Shown here one piece after another: positions 12,252 through 23,190 of a stretch of 64,000 nt of DNA; positions within the stretch are counted from its first letter, which is position 1; each line of letters starts with the position of its first letter. Source of the stretch: Tenebrio molitor (lineage: Eukaryota > Arthropoda > Insecta > Coleoptera > Tenebrionidae); contig NC_091047.1 of the NCBI RefSeq assembly GCF_963966145.1, positions 16,368,001 to 16,432,000 on the forward strand, read 5' to 3'. The notes beneath the pieces are model-generated. The model ran no database searches, had not been told where the DNA came from, and worked only from the letters and a program-made list of their open reading frames with translations. The position numbers were made by a program, and so were the translations under genes.

Positions 12252-13412
12252 ACTACTCTCGTGTCAAAAATGGATTACTCCCTAGAATTCGAACTTTTAG
12301 CGAAATAACGTTTTTCATGTTGTGTGTAACTAGAATTTTCAAAAGTTATTTTGAATGCCTAAGGTTGGTTACTTTGAATTGAGAGATTAAATCCAAATAA
12401 ATATGCCGCCAGTAACCAAAATTGATTGTGGAATGAAAAATCATCTATCACTTAGCGAGAAATTGGTCATTTGCAACTGTTACAATTAATTTGCTGTCTT
12501 ACATTTTTACGAGAGGCTAAATAACCCAGGACGATCCTTACCAATACGCATGCGTTAGTAACTTGGGTGCTTTGTTGTTACATGTACCGCATCCGCATGG
12601 TACTGTACCGCGTGCTGCACGTAAGGCAAAGAACAGTAGATGAGTAGAACACAAACTAAAGATATAATTTTTAACATATGTTGCAGATGTAGTTGCATCC
12701 TTTACCTTGAATTACCAATTACATAATACAAAATTCCCTAGAATTTAAAATTTTAATTTTTTTATTTAAAAATTAAAAAATAAATAAAAAATAACATAAA
12801 AAACTCGCGTATAGGTCGTTTTCTAGACCTGGGATTCGTGGGCAAAATCAACCCTTATAAAACTCGTCCAAACATTTCATCACAGTTTTTTTTAGGAGCA
12901 ACATCTAAAATCGTTTTCTCGGAAACGCATACATTTAGTAGAGTTACCTTCAAGCAGGCGTGTGTGATTGGTTATCTTAAAATCGTTTTCATTTCAAAAG
13001 TAATATACTTTTCACGTTTGTTGTTGTAGAATTCTTGTTGGATTAAATATTAAAATTCACAGTTAACAGCTGACGCGCGAGTTCTGGGATACCCTGTATA
13101 AATGAGTTTACTACATAAAGGTCTTTTATTGTATTGTTTCTTATTAGATACGCAAGTGTTGTTCTAATTTTTAAACAATAAATTTGCGATATTTTCTAAG
13201 TCCGTGAACGTCAAATTTAAATAACGCCCAAAATTATAGGACTTGCGCACAAGTATGGAATGGCCTGGGTCATTTAGCCTCTCGTACATTTTTGGGATAT
13301 CTTTTGTTTGTCACCAGAAACCACATAGCCTCCAACCTAACCAAATTTATGGCAACTTAGTAACGAATATCCCTAAATCCTAGGGAGTAATCCATTTTTG
13401 ACACGAGAGTAG
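12252..13412. mobile_element. MITE split by a nested element
   Basis: Inverted ends (12255-12286 and 13379-13409, core TCAAAAATGGATTACTCCCT) lie about 1.1 kb apart, but 777 bp of that is the nested ACGAGAGGC element. Without it, the host is about 380 bp. Confidence 0.7.
12509..13285 (+). mobile_element. ACGAGAGGC element, copy 2, with 8-bp duplication
   Basis: This shorter copy of the 11.3-kb element is flanked by exact 8-bp repeats ACATTTTT at 12501-12508 and 13286-13293. The 8-bp duplication suggests hAT-type mobilisation, although the ends do not begin with the common CAG. No transposase is encoded. The reading frame at 12838 is non-coding noise within it. Confidence 0.8.
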
Positions 13413-13506
13413 GCCACATCCTCTTTTTTTTTATTACTACGAGTATGTATATCTGTCGGTTGGCCCAAGTATAGGTAGATATTTTTTCATACTATATTGG
13501 TAACTA

Positions 13507-13724
13507 CGGACTGTTTAAGTTGGTGACACTGGATCGTATTTTAAATCGTATAACAGGAGTAACTTCCGGTTGTTGGTGGCTTGTCGTTGTTAATGCTATA
13601 CCTATATCAGATATTTGTAAAATAAACCAACAAAGATATCCAGTTGCAGTGTTATAAATAACCGAATTAATAAATTTTCTTAATTGTACTGCCAACTTAA
13701 ACAGTCCTTCTTGATCACCCGGTA
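13507..13724. mobile_element. truncated mariner-type MITE (30.7-kb family)
   Basis: The right end (ACTTAAACAGTCCTTCTTGA, then TCACCCGG) and part of the left end (GGACTGTTTAAGTTGG) match the intact element at 30705-31137. Confidence 0.6.
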
Positions 13725-14089
13725 TAGATTATGACATTTATTTGATTCAAAATAAAATTCAAATGCTTTGAATTTCGTTCATATTATTTTATTAGCAGCA
13801 CGTTTCATTTATTTATTGATTCTTATTATTTTTACTTAAACATGCCCAGAAAAACAAGACACTTAATGTCACTTTGACATTAACCAATTTTATTCATTAA
13901 AAACAAGTGACAGTCAACATGAGGTGATAAAATTATAATCGATTTGATAGCCTCTTCTGCGTCTTTGTTTCTGTATTTTAAAAGAAGCTTTCAATGACTC
14001 CGAAGTCTATTTAAAATTTCAGGGTTCTAGCTTAAACCATTTAAGTTAAGCCGGTTCCATACATAATCGCAACCCTGTATGTTTTGTTA
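13725..14089. other. no gene seen
   Basis: AT-rich spacer between two MITEs. Nothing recognised. Confidence 0.4.
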
Positions 14090-14393
14090 CAGTCGAATGC
14101 AAAAAAAGTAGACAAGAAGTTTTCGGCTGCTTGGTCCAGTCTTAAAGTTTTTCGATTTTGGTTGGCAGCCGACTACAACTGTATTTTTGGTTGCCTAGCC
14201 GAATGCAAAGAAAGTGAGAGAAGTCACAGATTACTCATATAAGTAATCTGTGAAGAAGTTGTCGGTATTAGAAAAGCCACATTTATACAATAACATTTTG
14301 AGGAAAAACAATTACAGGAAACTGTTTTTGTCTACTTTTCACAGACCAATAACTATGTTTAATTGTCTGTGCTACTTTTTTTGCATTCGACTG
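14090..14393. mobile_element. mariner-type MITE
   Basis: Ends CAGTCGAATGCAAAAAAAGT are inverted at 14363-14393 and TA lies on both sides (14088-14089, 14394-14395). A local hairpin (AGATTACT...AGTAATCT, about 14227-14250) lies in the middle. Confidence 0.75.
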
Positions 14394-14412
14394 TACTTTG
14401 AAATATTTTATA

Positions 14413-14845
14413 ATAAATGTTTTTTTTTATTATACTTGAATCATAATCCCTGTTTTTGACACTAAAATGCGTGCGAAAAAGGGCCTTTAAAACACTAAAG
14501 CTTTAAGGGTTGCTTAGGTAACAACAAATTCATCTACATTTTGAACAATGATAAATAGACATTTATACACAATTTATGATAGCAACGAAACAACAACAAT
14601 TGACCATTTCTATATTAACGATTAATGACACAGATTACTTCGCAAAAGGTATTTCAATTTACTTTTTTTGTTATAATTTTCAGATTGTAGTGCAGGTATA
14701 ATAAAAAATAGCGTATGATACACGTTTATAAGGGCCTTTAAAGCACTTGCGACGTTAAAAGCACTCCGCTACGCGTCGTGCTCTTAAACTCGTCGCGCGT
14801 GCTTTAAAGGCTTCTTTATAAACTTGTATCATAATATACTATTTT
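14413..14845 (+). repeat. interspersed repeat, forward copy
   Basis: This segment is repeated in inverse orientation at about 18530-19118. It includes a CpG-rich stretch in which TTTAAAGCAC and GTGCTTTAAA alternate with CGACG motifs. The pair brackets the first exon and promoter of the chemosensory-protein gene. It lacks the 210-bp MITE found in the other copy and so provides an empty site. Confidence 0.75.
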
Positions 14846-14948
14846 TGCTCGACACTGTCAGAATTTGAGAATTTTCTCCTATGTGAACGGATTTTGATAA
14901 ATGTCACAACTTGTCAAAACGAAACGTCAAGCTAATTTTATAGCTAAA
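14846..14948 (+). repeat. CACTGTCAGAATTTGAG repeat, copy 1
   Basis: The stretch CACTGTCAGAATTTGAGAAT and its continuation recur at 15912-16098 and 42978-43200. No coding content. Confidence 0.65.
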
Positions 14949-16850
14949 ATTTGTTGCAAAATCAAAAATCCACCAACACTGCATTGTAACTCGAAAATAC
15001 AACCGACAACGTCGCTAACTTTTGTTTTTAGTGTGTTTGAAAGTGTCAGAAAAACGTGGGGTTAGGAAATAAAACTGTTGACAGTCGTTTTGGTCGTAGT
15101 TCATCGTGTTTTTTAAATTCTTCGAAGCACTTAATGAACGCTCGCTTTAATTTAGCGGTTAAAAGATTCCTTGTTTTTTGAGGCGTTTTTATAATTTGAT
15201 ATTTGTGACACACTGAAGGTCAAATTTTGGCGGAAGGTTAGGCCAACCCAGAAAAATGAAACTTATTCTACTTATTCTAGGATTTCTTTTTTTCTGCCAA
15301 CATAATTCAACAGGTGGTGGATTTTTGGTTTTGAAACAGATTATACATATATTAAGACAACAAGGGTTTTATAGACGATTTAAAAATCGAGGTCGTAGTT
15401 TAAATCAGAGCGACCGCAGGGAGCGAGGATTTAATAGACCGAGATTTTTAAACCATAAAACACGCGTTGTCTTCAAGATTTTTTCTAACACTAACATCTT
15501 ATCAGAAATTTTAATAAATTCAGAAATTATTCGAGGCGCATCCGTAGAGGGGCGCATCACAATACAGAAAATGCCAAGGTTGCCGTGGGTACTATGGTAA
15601 TAATATCAACAAATTTGGAAAAAAACAATCTTCATCGTTGAAATGTGCCAAAACGTTCCAGAAGAAATAAGAAAAAAAGGGGCAATTTGTTACCAATGAA
15701 GTCTAAAAGTGCATACGAAAAGGTGTATGTTTCGTTTCAAGGCAGGTAAAACTAGGCCAACTGAAAAGCCGTTTATTTCATTTCAAACATTTCAAATAAT
15801 GCAACCCAAACTACACGAATTTTGAAATTTTCATCAGGTAAACCCTACTCGTCGCGCGTGCTTTAAAAGCTTCCTTATAAACTTGTATCATAATACCCTG
15901 TATAGTATATTTGTTCGATACTGTCAGAATTTGAGAATTTTCTCCTGTGTGAATGTCACAGCTTGTCAGAATGAAACGTAAGCTAATTTTAAAGATTTGA
16001 AGCGATTTGGAGCCTTTAAGGGGCTCGTCGAACAAAAAACGTTGTATTCAACTCGTTCTTGTGTAAATTGGGCTTTTTTTGACATGAGTGGGCCAGTTTA
16101 AAACGCGAGTGAAACGAGTACTGCGAAAGTGCACTCCTAAATCCACGTTTCACGAGGTAGGGTAAATGGAGTTAACTCTTTACACTCCAAGCTGTGTGTG
16201 ACTCCAAGGAGGGATTGTCGAACGACAAAAATTTCACTTCGTACACTCCAATACCCGAATGGTCATTTAAGTGTAAAAAGAGTGGATCGAGTGGAATAAC
16301 CGAATGCACATATGAATCACTTATTTTCAAACGATGAAACGAACCGTCTAAATTAATAAAATAATACAAAAGGGTAAAAACGGCTAAAAACCCGGGATAA
16401 GTCATTTTCGCAATGACCGATTTATTTAAGAAGACCAGATGGGTGGTTGTTGGATAATGAGAGTAAAGATATTTTATTTTTTATCTCTCCACTTATAGAT
16501 AAAATGTTATCAGTAACCATTTGTTCCAAAAATAGGATCTATTTTTGTGTTGTCGTTATTTCGTTTTATTCCTAAACAAGAAAAATACTCCATCAAATTG
16601 AGAGAGGGAGTTATGTTAAAGATGCGACACAGTTTTCGTCAAAATCTGTTTACGTATTTATACTGAACCGTTAATTACAGACAAAGAGTAATTTCCTTTC
16701 GTGAGGTTTCATTAAAATTTATAAAATCATCAAGTCAGAAAAACAAAATTAAATAACAGGTATTTTTTGCTTGACTGATTGTTAAAAGATTCCCTTTCGT
16801 ATCATGTTAAGTAATAATAATCCCCTCTCATTATCTGCAACATGTTTACT
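14949..16850. other. upstream of chemosensory gene 1; repeats, no clear gene
   Basis: A frame at 15256-15600 starts with a hydrophobic, signal-like stretch (MKLILLILGFLFF). It then runs into a hairpin repeat (about 15355-15460) and is not convincing as a gene. A second copy of the CACTGTCAG repeat lies at 15912-16098, followed by the AACTCG..TGTGTAAATTGGG motif. The rest is AT-rich. Confidence 0.45.
15912..16098 (+). repeat. CACTGTCAGAATTTGAG repeat, copy 2
   Basis: This shares the sequence of 14846-14948. Further 3' it also shares GAAGCGATTTGGAGCCTTTA with the 42.98-kb copy. Confidence 0.65.
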
Positions 16851-16858
16851 TATATAAG
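16851..16858 (+). promoter_or_regulatory. TATA box of chemosensory gene 1
   Basis: TATATAAG lies 71-78 bases before the start codon at 16929. This leaves room for a transcription start near 16880 and a 5' leader of about 45-50 bases. Confidence 0.65.
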
Positions 16859-16928
16859 AGATAAAAAATAGGAATATGTTATAGTGATTAGAATATTAAT
16901 CTAAACGATTAGACATCGTAGAAGGAAA

Positions 16929-19900
16929 ATGAAAATTTTACTTTTATTGTCACTGTTGATCAGTCTCACATCATGTGAAAAGTACACCACGAAATTCGAT
17001 AACATTAACGTCGATGAAATTCTCAGCAGTGATCGTTTATTGAAAAATTATTTTAATTGTGTGATGGATAAAGGACCTTGCACTCCCGATGCAGAAGAGT
17101 TGAAAAGTAAGTGATTATGATATTAACCTTTTTGAACAGTCAAAATTATAGTCAAGGAGTTAGAACTTTCACAAAAATTTACGGTATACCTACTCGTATA
17201 CTCGTACGATGGTGGATAAGTGAATCACGTTTATATTTTGCTGCGAGTTTGTCTTGTAAAGTTGAAAAGATTCCGACTTGACCATGTTTAAGTACTGGGT
17301 AACATAGTTCATTAGTTAATCATTTATTGGATCCGATGGTTATATTAGTAATATGTAATTGCCTAAAACTGCTAACCGGCATTATAAACGAAGAACAACA
17401 GGGTTTCATGAAAAATCGTAACAACAAGTTAATCATAAGACAAATTGAAGAAAAATCCATGGAATACAACACCCCGGCATATTTATGCTTTATAGACTTA
17501 ACGAAGGTCTTCGACCGGATTAAACTAAATGAAGAACAACAAAAGAAGAACACCCCCAAAGGGTACATAAAGTTGATAAAGTACCTGAATAGAGGAAACA
17601 CAACACAATTAAAAGTAAACGAAACGCTAACGAAAGAAATTAGAACCACTTCTGGAATAGGTACCCACTCTCTAGATGAAGTAAAAAAAGCTGGATCAGG
17701 ATGTGGACATGGACAAAATAGAATAAAAACCGTGTGGTATGCAGATGACGTCACACTCATATCAGAAAGCGAAGACAACCGCCAACGAATTCTCCACGCG
17801 CCTTCAAAATTCAAGAAAAATACAACATGAAAATCTCCACGAGCAAAACAAAGTCAATGACAATGTTGAAAGATCTGCTTCAATGCAAACTCGAAATAGA
17901 CAATACGAGCAAACAAGCCATGTTTCACGAGCTCCGGAAATCTCAAAGAAGTCCGACAACAAACTAATACAGCAGCGGTCGTCTCGAGACGTGTCAAACA
18001 AACAGCCTGGAAGAATAAACATCTTAGCATAGACTGTAAGACAAGAATTTATAAGACATGTATTAGACCGGTCATAACCTACCCTACGGTGCCAAAACAA
18101 GAGCAAAAACACGCAAACAAAGAGCATCAGTATTCAAAAGATTACTACGAACTAACGAAGTGAAAACACTCCGGAGTCCGGATAATAACATGGTCCAGCC
18201 TACAAGATAGGAAAAGAAACACAGAAATTAGAGAGGAGTGTAAAGTCAACGATTACCGTCGAATGAGGAGATTTCTTCTTTCTAAAACCATCGAGTGTAA
18301 TTCGACGAAATGATTTTGTAACTATGGATTAAGAGACACAAAATATTAGTTTTATTGTACAATATTTATTTGATCACTCGTTGAAACAAGTGATGTTGCT
18401 GTGCTGTATTAAACAATATAGTGCAGGGTGAATGGATATTTATGGTCAGCAAGATAACTTAATCTAGTTACAAAAATATTTAGATCAGTATGATGTATTT
18501 GATAATAAAATTGCATGCAAGAAGATTTAAAAAAATAGTATATTGTGATACAAGTTTATAAGAAAGCCGCGACGAGTTTAAGAGCACGACGAGTGCTTTA
18601 AAGGCCCTTATAAACGTGTATCATACGCTATTTTTTATTATACGGTTGGCTTAAAAAAACGGGAACTGTCAGAAAAAGTTCTGTCAGATTTTATTAAATT
18701 TTTATAGTTTGAAACGGCCTTTTAGAATTTAGGTTAAAAAACTGCACTTATGTATCAGAAATACTACGGTCAAATAGACACAAATTGACATAAATTGACA
18801 AATTAAATTTCCAGGTCAAATTTCATTTCCCGTTTTTTTTTTAAGCCAACTGTACCTACACTACAATCTGAAAATTATAACAAAAAAAATAAATTGAAAT
18901 ACCTTTTCCGAAGTAATCTGTGTCATTAATCGTTGATATAGAAATGGTGAATTGTTGTTGTTTCGTTGCTATGGATATTTGTTATAAATTGTGTATAAAT
19001 GTGTATTTATCATTGTTCAAAAAAATGTAGGTGAGCAACCTTTAAAGCTTTAGTGTTTTAAAGACCCTTTTTCGCACGCATGTTAGTGTCAAAAACAAGG
19101 ATTATGATTCTTGTATAATAAAAACAAATTTAATGGCATCCAACAAAAAGGTATGCTGACAAAAAGTCGCGTATCTTATGGACAACTGCGAATAGATCTA
19201 ACAATTACCTGATTTGTGACAGCGGTAATAGTTATTTACATTATAAATGCGGTAGACTACATTTTACAGCGCAAGGTTTTTACATTGAAACACGACCGCG
19301 CAGCGGGAGTGTTTTAACAAAAACCGAGCGATGTAACATGCCTACCGCATTAGTAATGTACATACATATTAATCTTTTTGGCCGACGATTCGTTTTCTCA
19401 AATTTGAAATTTGTTGTAACCAATAATTTTGCAAAACCTGTCAAAGACTGACATTTGATCAATGAAATACCATAAAGTTATCTATTATACCGATAACTGA
19501 CATGCTTACGATTTATACCACAAGATGGCGCCATCAGACTTCACAATTTTTCACAAGAAAACAATTAAATTATATTCATTTTCGATAACTGAACGGATCA
19601 ATGGTATCGGTATCTTGTCTTAGAATAGGGTTATTCTAAATGATTGTAGTCCAAGTTGGCGTAAAAACTGAATGTAAAATTTATGGTTGCCGCTTCATAT
19701 AAAAATTTTCAAAATAATGTGAATAAGTGAATACATACCGTTCACACAGAGTTAAACAACTCAGTATTGTTAAATTAAATCGTTAATTTAAAAAGAAATA
19801 CATAAAATTCTCATCACCGCACTTTTCACCTAAAAAATGACAATGACAGTGACAAAAATTGATAGTTCACACTTCACAGTGAGGCGGCAAAAATTTCATA

Positions 19901-22900
19901 ACATGGGCATGGCTTCCTTCGACTACAATCATTTAGAATAACCCTGTATAAATTTTTTAAATTTAAATTTAAAAATTTAAATTTTTTAAATGGACTTTAT
20001 TTATGATTTAGTTTTTTTAGCGGTCCCTGAAAGCTTAAAATTTTCGTGGTATTTTACACACTCCGTGCGGTAAAATGACAGATAGTTTGATTAGTGTGTA
20101 AAAATCAAGATAGCGTAGCTGTTCAAAATGTGTAAACATGTCATTTAGAGTTGAGGAGGTCAAACATTTCTTTCCCTTAAGCTTCAATCCTTGATCAATT
20201 GATCATCTATTTTGAGAAATAAACAGGCAATTGTTCCGGCTGCCCACTATTGTCCATAAAATACTCGACTTTTACCACCATCAATCTTTTGCTAATTGCC
20301 GTTAAATTTGGTATTTATTATTAATTTTTTTACAATTATGTCTAGTAAGTTTCTAATAGCGGAAGTTGTAACCTTTTTATCAAATATATTACAAATTATT
20401 GATTTTTTTTTAAATTATTTAAATAATAATATTTATTAAAATTTAACATAAAATAACATTTTTAATTTACAAGGCGAAAATTTCCGATAATAATGCAGAA
20501 TCTGGAAAAGTGCCCCGAATGCTTGCAGCGTTTCCACGTAGAGAACACAAAATTGTACTTGTATATGTATCTACATAATGTATATTTCTACCTGATTTGA
20601 AAAAAGTATCTTTATAACTATGTATAGCCAATTATTAACTTTCTGGCCTTAAGTGTTTACTCACGTATCATTCATGGCTGTTAAAAAGGAAGGCACGTTT
20701 TTACTGCCAAAAAATACCTCGTCTACTTATTACAGTGGAATAAAATTATCCAGTTAAGTATACTTTTCTCAATTTTGTTGTAGGTCGTAAAATTTTGTAG
20801 AACTTTAAGTTAAAGATCTTGCGGGACATATAAATCCTAGTTTACCACTAGTAGATAATATTTTAAGTAGGGTTGTATTGTACATTTTGTATATGTATTT
20901 GCATTGTACGGCAAATGGCACGTGCCGCTTCCCAACATTTTCAGATCCAACTATTGAGAAAACTATACCTAATAAGTAAAATAACTATCGTCCAATGTTT
21001 TACCGCAATATCTTATAGTGTTGTTGATATTCTGCGGTTGCTGTGCACATGATCAGTGATCACTCAACAAGTTTAGTAGCCAAATTATAATATCAGCCAA
21101 AAACTACGAGTATCAAATTCAATCTAATAAAGGTAGTTAAGGAGTTATACTAAAACACTAAATACAATTCAAGAGCTTTTAATTTTGTCGTTAATTTAAC
21201 TGAATGTAGACAGAAATTTTTTACTTTTCAAGAACCAATACTCGTTTTACCAAGAATAATAACTAATTGGTTTCAACAGCGGTTGCTGGCGAAGTTAAAC
21301 GCTTATAAGTGTGTAGTTTTGCACATTGGTAAAAATAATGGTCCATAAAAACAATATTAGGTAGATTGGAGATATTCAACTAAAATCAATCGCTAACCTA
21401 AGAATCTGGGAATTACAATTTAAAACAACCTAAAATGAAATTTCTAGTGTTCAAATATTACCAAAGAATAAGACAAACCTTTACTTGATACATAAAACAT
21501 TAGAAAAAATAGCAAAAGAAACTCTTGAGTATGAAGGAATTTTCTGGTCTTCCTAGAAGAAATTGCCATCATTGAAAAAGCGATTAAAATTTCAAAACCA
21601 CAAAAAAACAAGGACTTCGTCTTGATAAACAATTGTCACGCCAGTATTATAACATCGCGAAGAGCACCGTGCAGAGGATAAAACAGAGAATAGTGTTCTA
21701 AAATATCAGCGGCATTTTATGTTGTCAAACTTACCTAACTTATATAAAAAATGTGACGTTCAAATTTCCAAAAGGCATCTTTACGTGTGGAAAACTTCTT
21801 GATTTTTCAGGTGTACTCTATAATTTTGAAATTAACTGTACCTATGAACTTATGTATTTTTCAAAAGGATTTATATTTCACATTTATTTTGTCCTCAATC
21901 TTACCACGTTGTCAACCTTGGTGCGACATAAATTTATCTTCACTTAGAATTGTTAGTTAACAACAACAACTCAACGAAAAGCTATAAATGCGTTAACTGA
22001 TCATATGTATGTATCTAGATACTTTCGTAGTGGACAAATATTTAAAACTAAGTAGGTAATTGAAAAATAAGTTAAAAGTTTAATACATTTTTATTAAATA
22101 TCTGGCAACAAAATTATAAAGCCTTCAATTCGGCTTCGTGTTCCTTATAGTACGTGTTCTCTGGATCATACTTGGCCTCTAATTCTTTCCACCAGTTTGA
22201 TTTATTCTTGTACAAATGGTGGATCACAGTTCTGGCACCGACTTTTTGTTTTTCGCTACATTTCGCGCAATTCGTCTTGAGAGCATCGGGGAGTACGCCT
22301 GTATAAAAAATGTTAAATCGGCTTTACATCCTTGTCAAAACTTACGTTTCAGTTCTGTGCCGTCAGGTGTGCACGGCTTCTTATCCAAAAGACAGTTGAC
22401 ATAATTTTCAGTGAGGCGATCACTTTGTAAGATTTCTTGCAAGTCGATGTTGTCATATTTGATGGTGTACTTCTCCTCTGGACGCGCAAATACCAGGCCA
22501 AGGCAAGTCACAAGTAAAACTGCGAACAATTTCATTTTTATTTTTGGGTTTAACAAACAGCCGAGATAAACATGAATTGGTGCTCTCGAAACGATCTTTG
22601 GTGTATTTATACGAAAAGGTGAGGTGAGTTTTGGTCTTGTTGATTTCATTTTTGAGTGGGGCGAACGGTGCTTCTGTGAAAACTGAGTGACGTCATAGGA
22701 ATATTTTGTTTTTGTAAAGGAAAGAAAAAAGTACTTGTGCTTGTTAACAAATATTAAATTATGCGGTTTGACGTAATGATTTTTGTTAACCGATAAATTA
22801 TTCAATTTGATGTAAAATTGTTTTTAACGAATTATCATTTAAGCACTTACTTAATTGATTAATTTCCGTCTATTTGATTTCGTGATATTGAATTTTTTTG

Positions 22901-23190
22901 CAAGGGTATCTTAAACTGGTTTTCCTTAAAAGTCCAACAGAAATTTTCCACGCACTTATTTATTAAATGTAAAATCAATTCATACATTTAGACGTTTTTA
23001 TTTTGTAGGAGTCATGCCCGAAGCCCTCCAAACCGAATGTGAAAAATGCAGTGAAAAACAAAAGCAATTATCCAGACAAGTTATTCACTACTTAATTGAC
23101 CATAAATCACAAATGTGGAAGGAACTGTCAGCGAAGTATGACCCTGACGGAATATACTTTGCGAAATACAAGGATGATCTTGGTTCATAA
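16929..23190 (+). CDS. chemosensory protein (OS-D family), two exons with a 5.9-kb intron
   Basis: Exons 16929-17106 and 23009-23190 are joined by a phase-1 GT-AG intron (GTAAGTGA ... TTTTGTAG). The product has 119 residues. It has a signal peptide (residues 1 to about 17), then the KYTTKFDNINVDEIL start of the mature OS-D fold, and the four cysteines in the exact C-X6-C-X18-C-X2-C spacing that forms the two small disulfide loops. The intron falls one base after the Lys codon, the position conserved in insect CSP genes, which independently supports joining these distant exons. These proteins are secreted carriers of small hydrophobic ligands in sensory and other tissues. The long intron holds a LINE relic, several MITEs and a complete antisense paralogue at 22114-22535. 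A distal AATAAA is at 23372; none is obvious closer to the stop. Confidence 0.9.
17327..18310 (+). mobile_element. non-LTR retrotransposon fragment (reverse transcriptase)
   Basis: The open part (17327-17830) reads like the middle of a LINE reverse transcriptase, with EEQQGFMKNRN, then FIDLTKVFD (block A Asp) and YADDVTLISES (catalytic YADD, near 17738-17749). Downstream to about 18300 the frame is broken, but segments typical of the RTE-like C-terminus (KTRIY, LLRT-E-KTLR) can be followed. The palm between the A and C motifs is shortened, so it cannot be active. It lies in the chemosensory intron. The exact clade is uncertain. Confidence 0.75.
18530..19118 (-). repeat. interspersed repeat, inverse copy with an insertion
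   Basis: Inverse of 14413-14845, with a 210-bp MITE inserted at a TA site (18643-18852). Outside the MITE the two copies stay aligned to the TCATAATCC/GGATTATGA end. Confidence 0.75.
18643..18852. mobile_element. mariner-type MITE with empty-site proof
   Basis: Ends CGGTTGGCTTAAAAAAACGG and its near inverse (arm ending GCCAACTG) are flanked by TA at 18641-18642 and 18853-18854. The same repeat at about 14695-14710 has one TA and no insertion. Confidence 0.85.
19119..19625. other. intronic, no gene seen
   Basis: Intron sequence of chemosensory gene 1. Nothing beyond short AT-rich motifs was recognised. Confidence 0.4.
19626..19948. mobile_element. mariner-type MITE
   Basis: Inverted ends (GGGTTATTCTAAATGATTGT and its complement ending AACCCTG) are flanked by TA. 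Fragments of the same family occur at 9661-9860 and 10560-10775. Confidence 0.8.
19949..22113. other. intronic AT-rich sequence, no supported gene
   Basis: This lies in the long chemosensory intron. It contains an AT palindrome of AAATTT units (about 19950-19995) and very AT-rich blocks (20320-20460). Short frames such as 20493-20600 (with a CPEC pair) and 21450-21690 could not be tied to any family. Confidence 0.4.
22114..22535 (-). CDS. chemosensory protein (OS-D family), nested antisense gene
   Basis: On the minus strand, exon 1 is 22346-22535 and exon 2 is 22114-22298, with a 47-bp phase-1 GT-AG intron (22299-22345) at the same conserved position after Lys. The product has 124 residues: a signal peptide (MKLFAVLLVTCLGLVFA), then KYTIKYDNIDLQEIL, the C-X6-C-X18-C-X2-C cysteine set, and a C-terminus ending ELKAL. 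A longer upstream in-frame reading exists, but the Met at 22535 is chosen because it begins a standard signal peptide and follows a TATA box. An AATAAA at 22090-22095 lies just past the stop. The whole gene lies inside the intron of its plus-strand paralogue (16929-23190), which it resembles closely, so the pair arose by duplication with inversion. Function: secreted carrier of small hydrophobic ligands. Confidence 0.93.
22536..23008. other. promoter side of nested gene, rest of the intron
   Basis: Holds the minus-strand promoter of the nested gene. The remainder runs to the acceptor TTTTGTAG at 23001-23008 of the host gene's second exon. Confidence 0.5.
22604..22611 (-). promoter_or_regulatory. 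TATA box of nested chemosensory gene
   Basis: TATAAATA on the minus strand lies about 70 bases upstream of the ATG at 22535, the same spacing as in the host gene. Confidence 0.65.

Noticed and set aside
12838..13029. 63-residue frame in the repeat
   Set aside because: It lies wholly within a non-coding MITE and is broken in the other copy of the same element.
15256..15600. 114-residue frame starting with a hydrophobic leader
   Set aside because: After about 35 residues it runs into a hairpin repeat, has no family features and no splice-compatible continuation that I can support.
17320..17814. 164-residue minus-strand frame
   Set aside because: It is the antisense shadow of the reverse-transcriptase fragment on the plus strand.
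22335..22805. 156-residue reading frame as the start of the nested chemosensory gene
   Set aside because: The extra N-terminal 90 residues lie in the promoter and leader. The internal Met at 22535 starts a normal signal peptide, and the frame's last residues are intron sequence.
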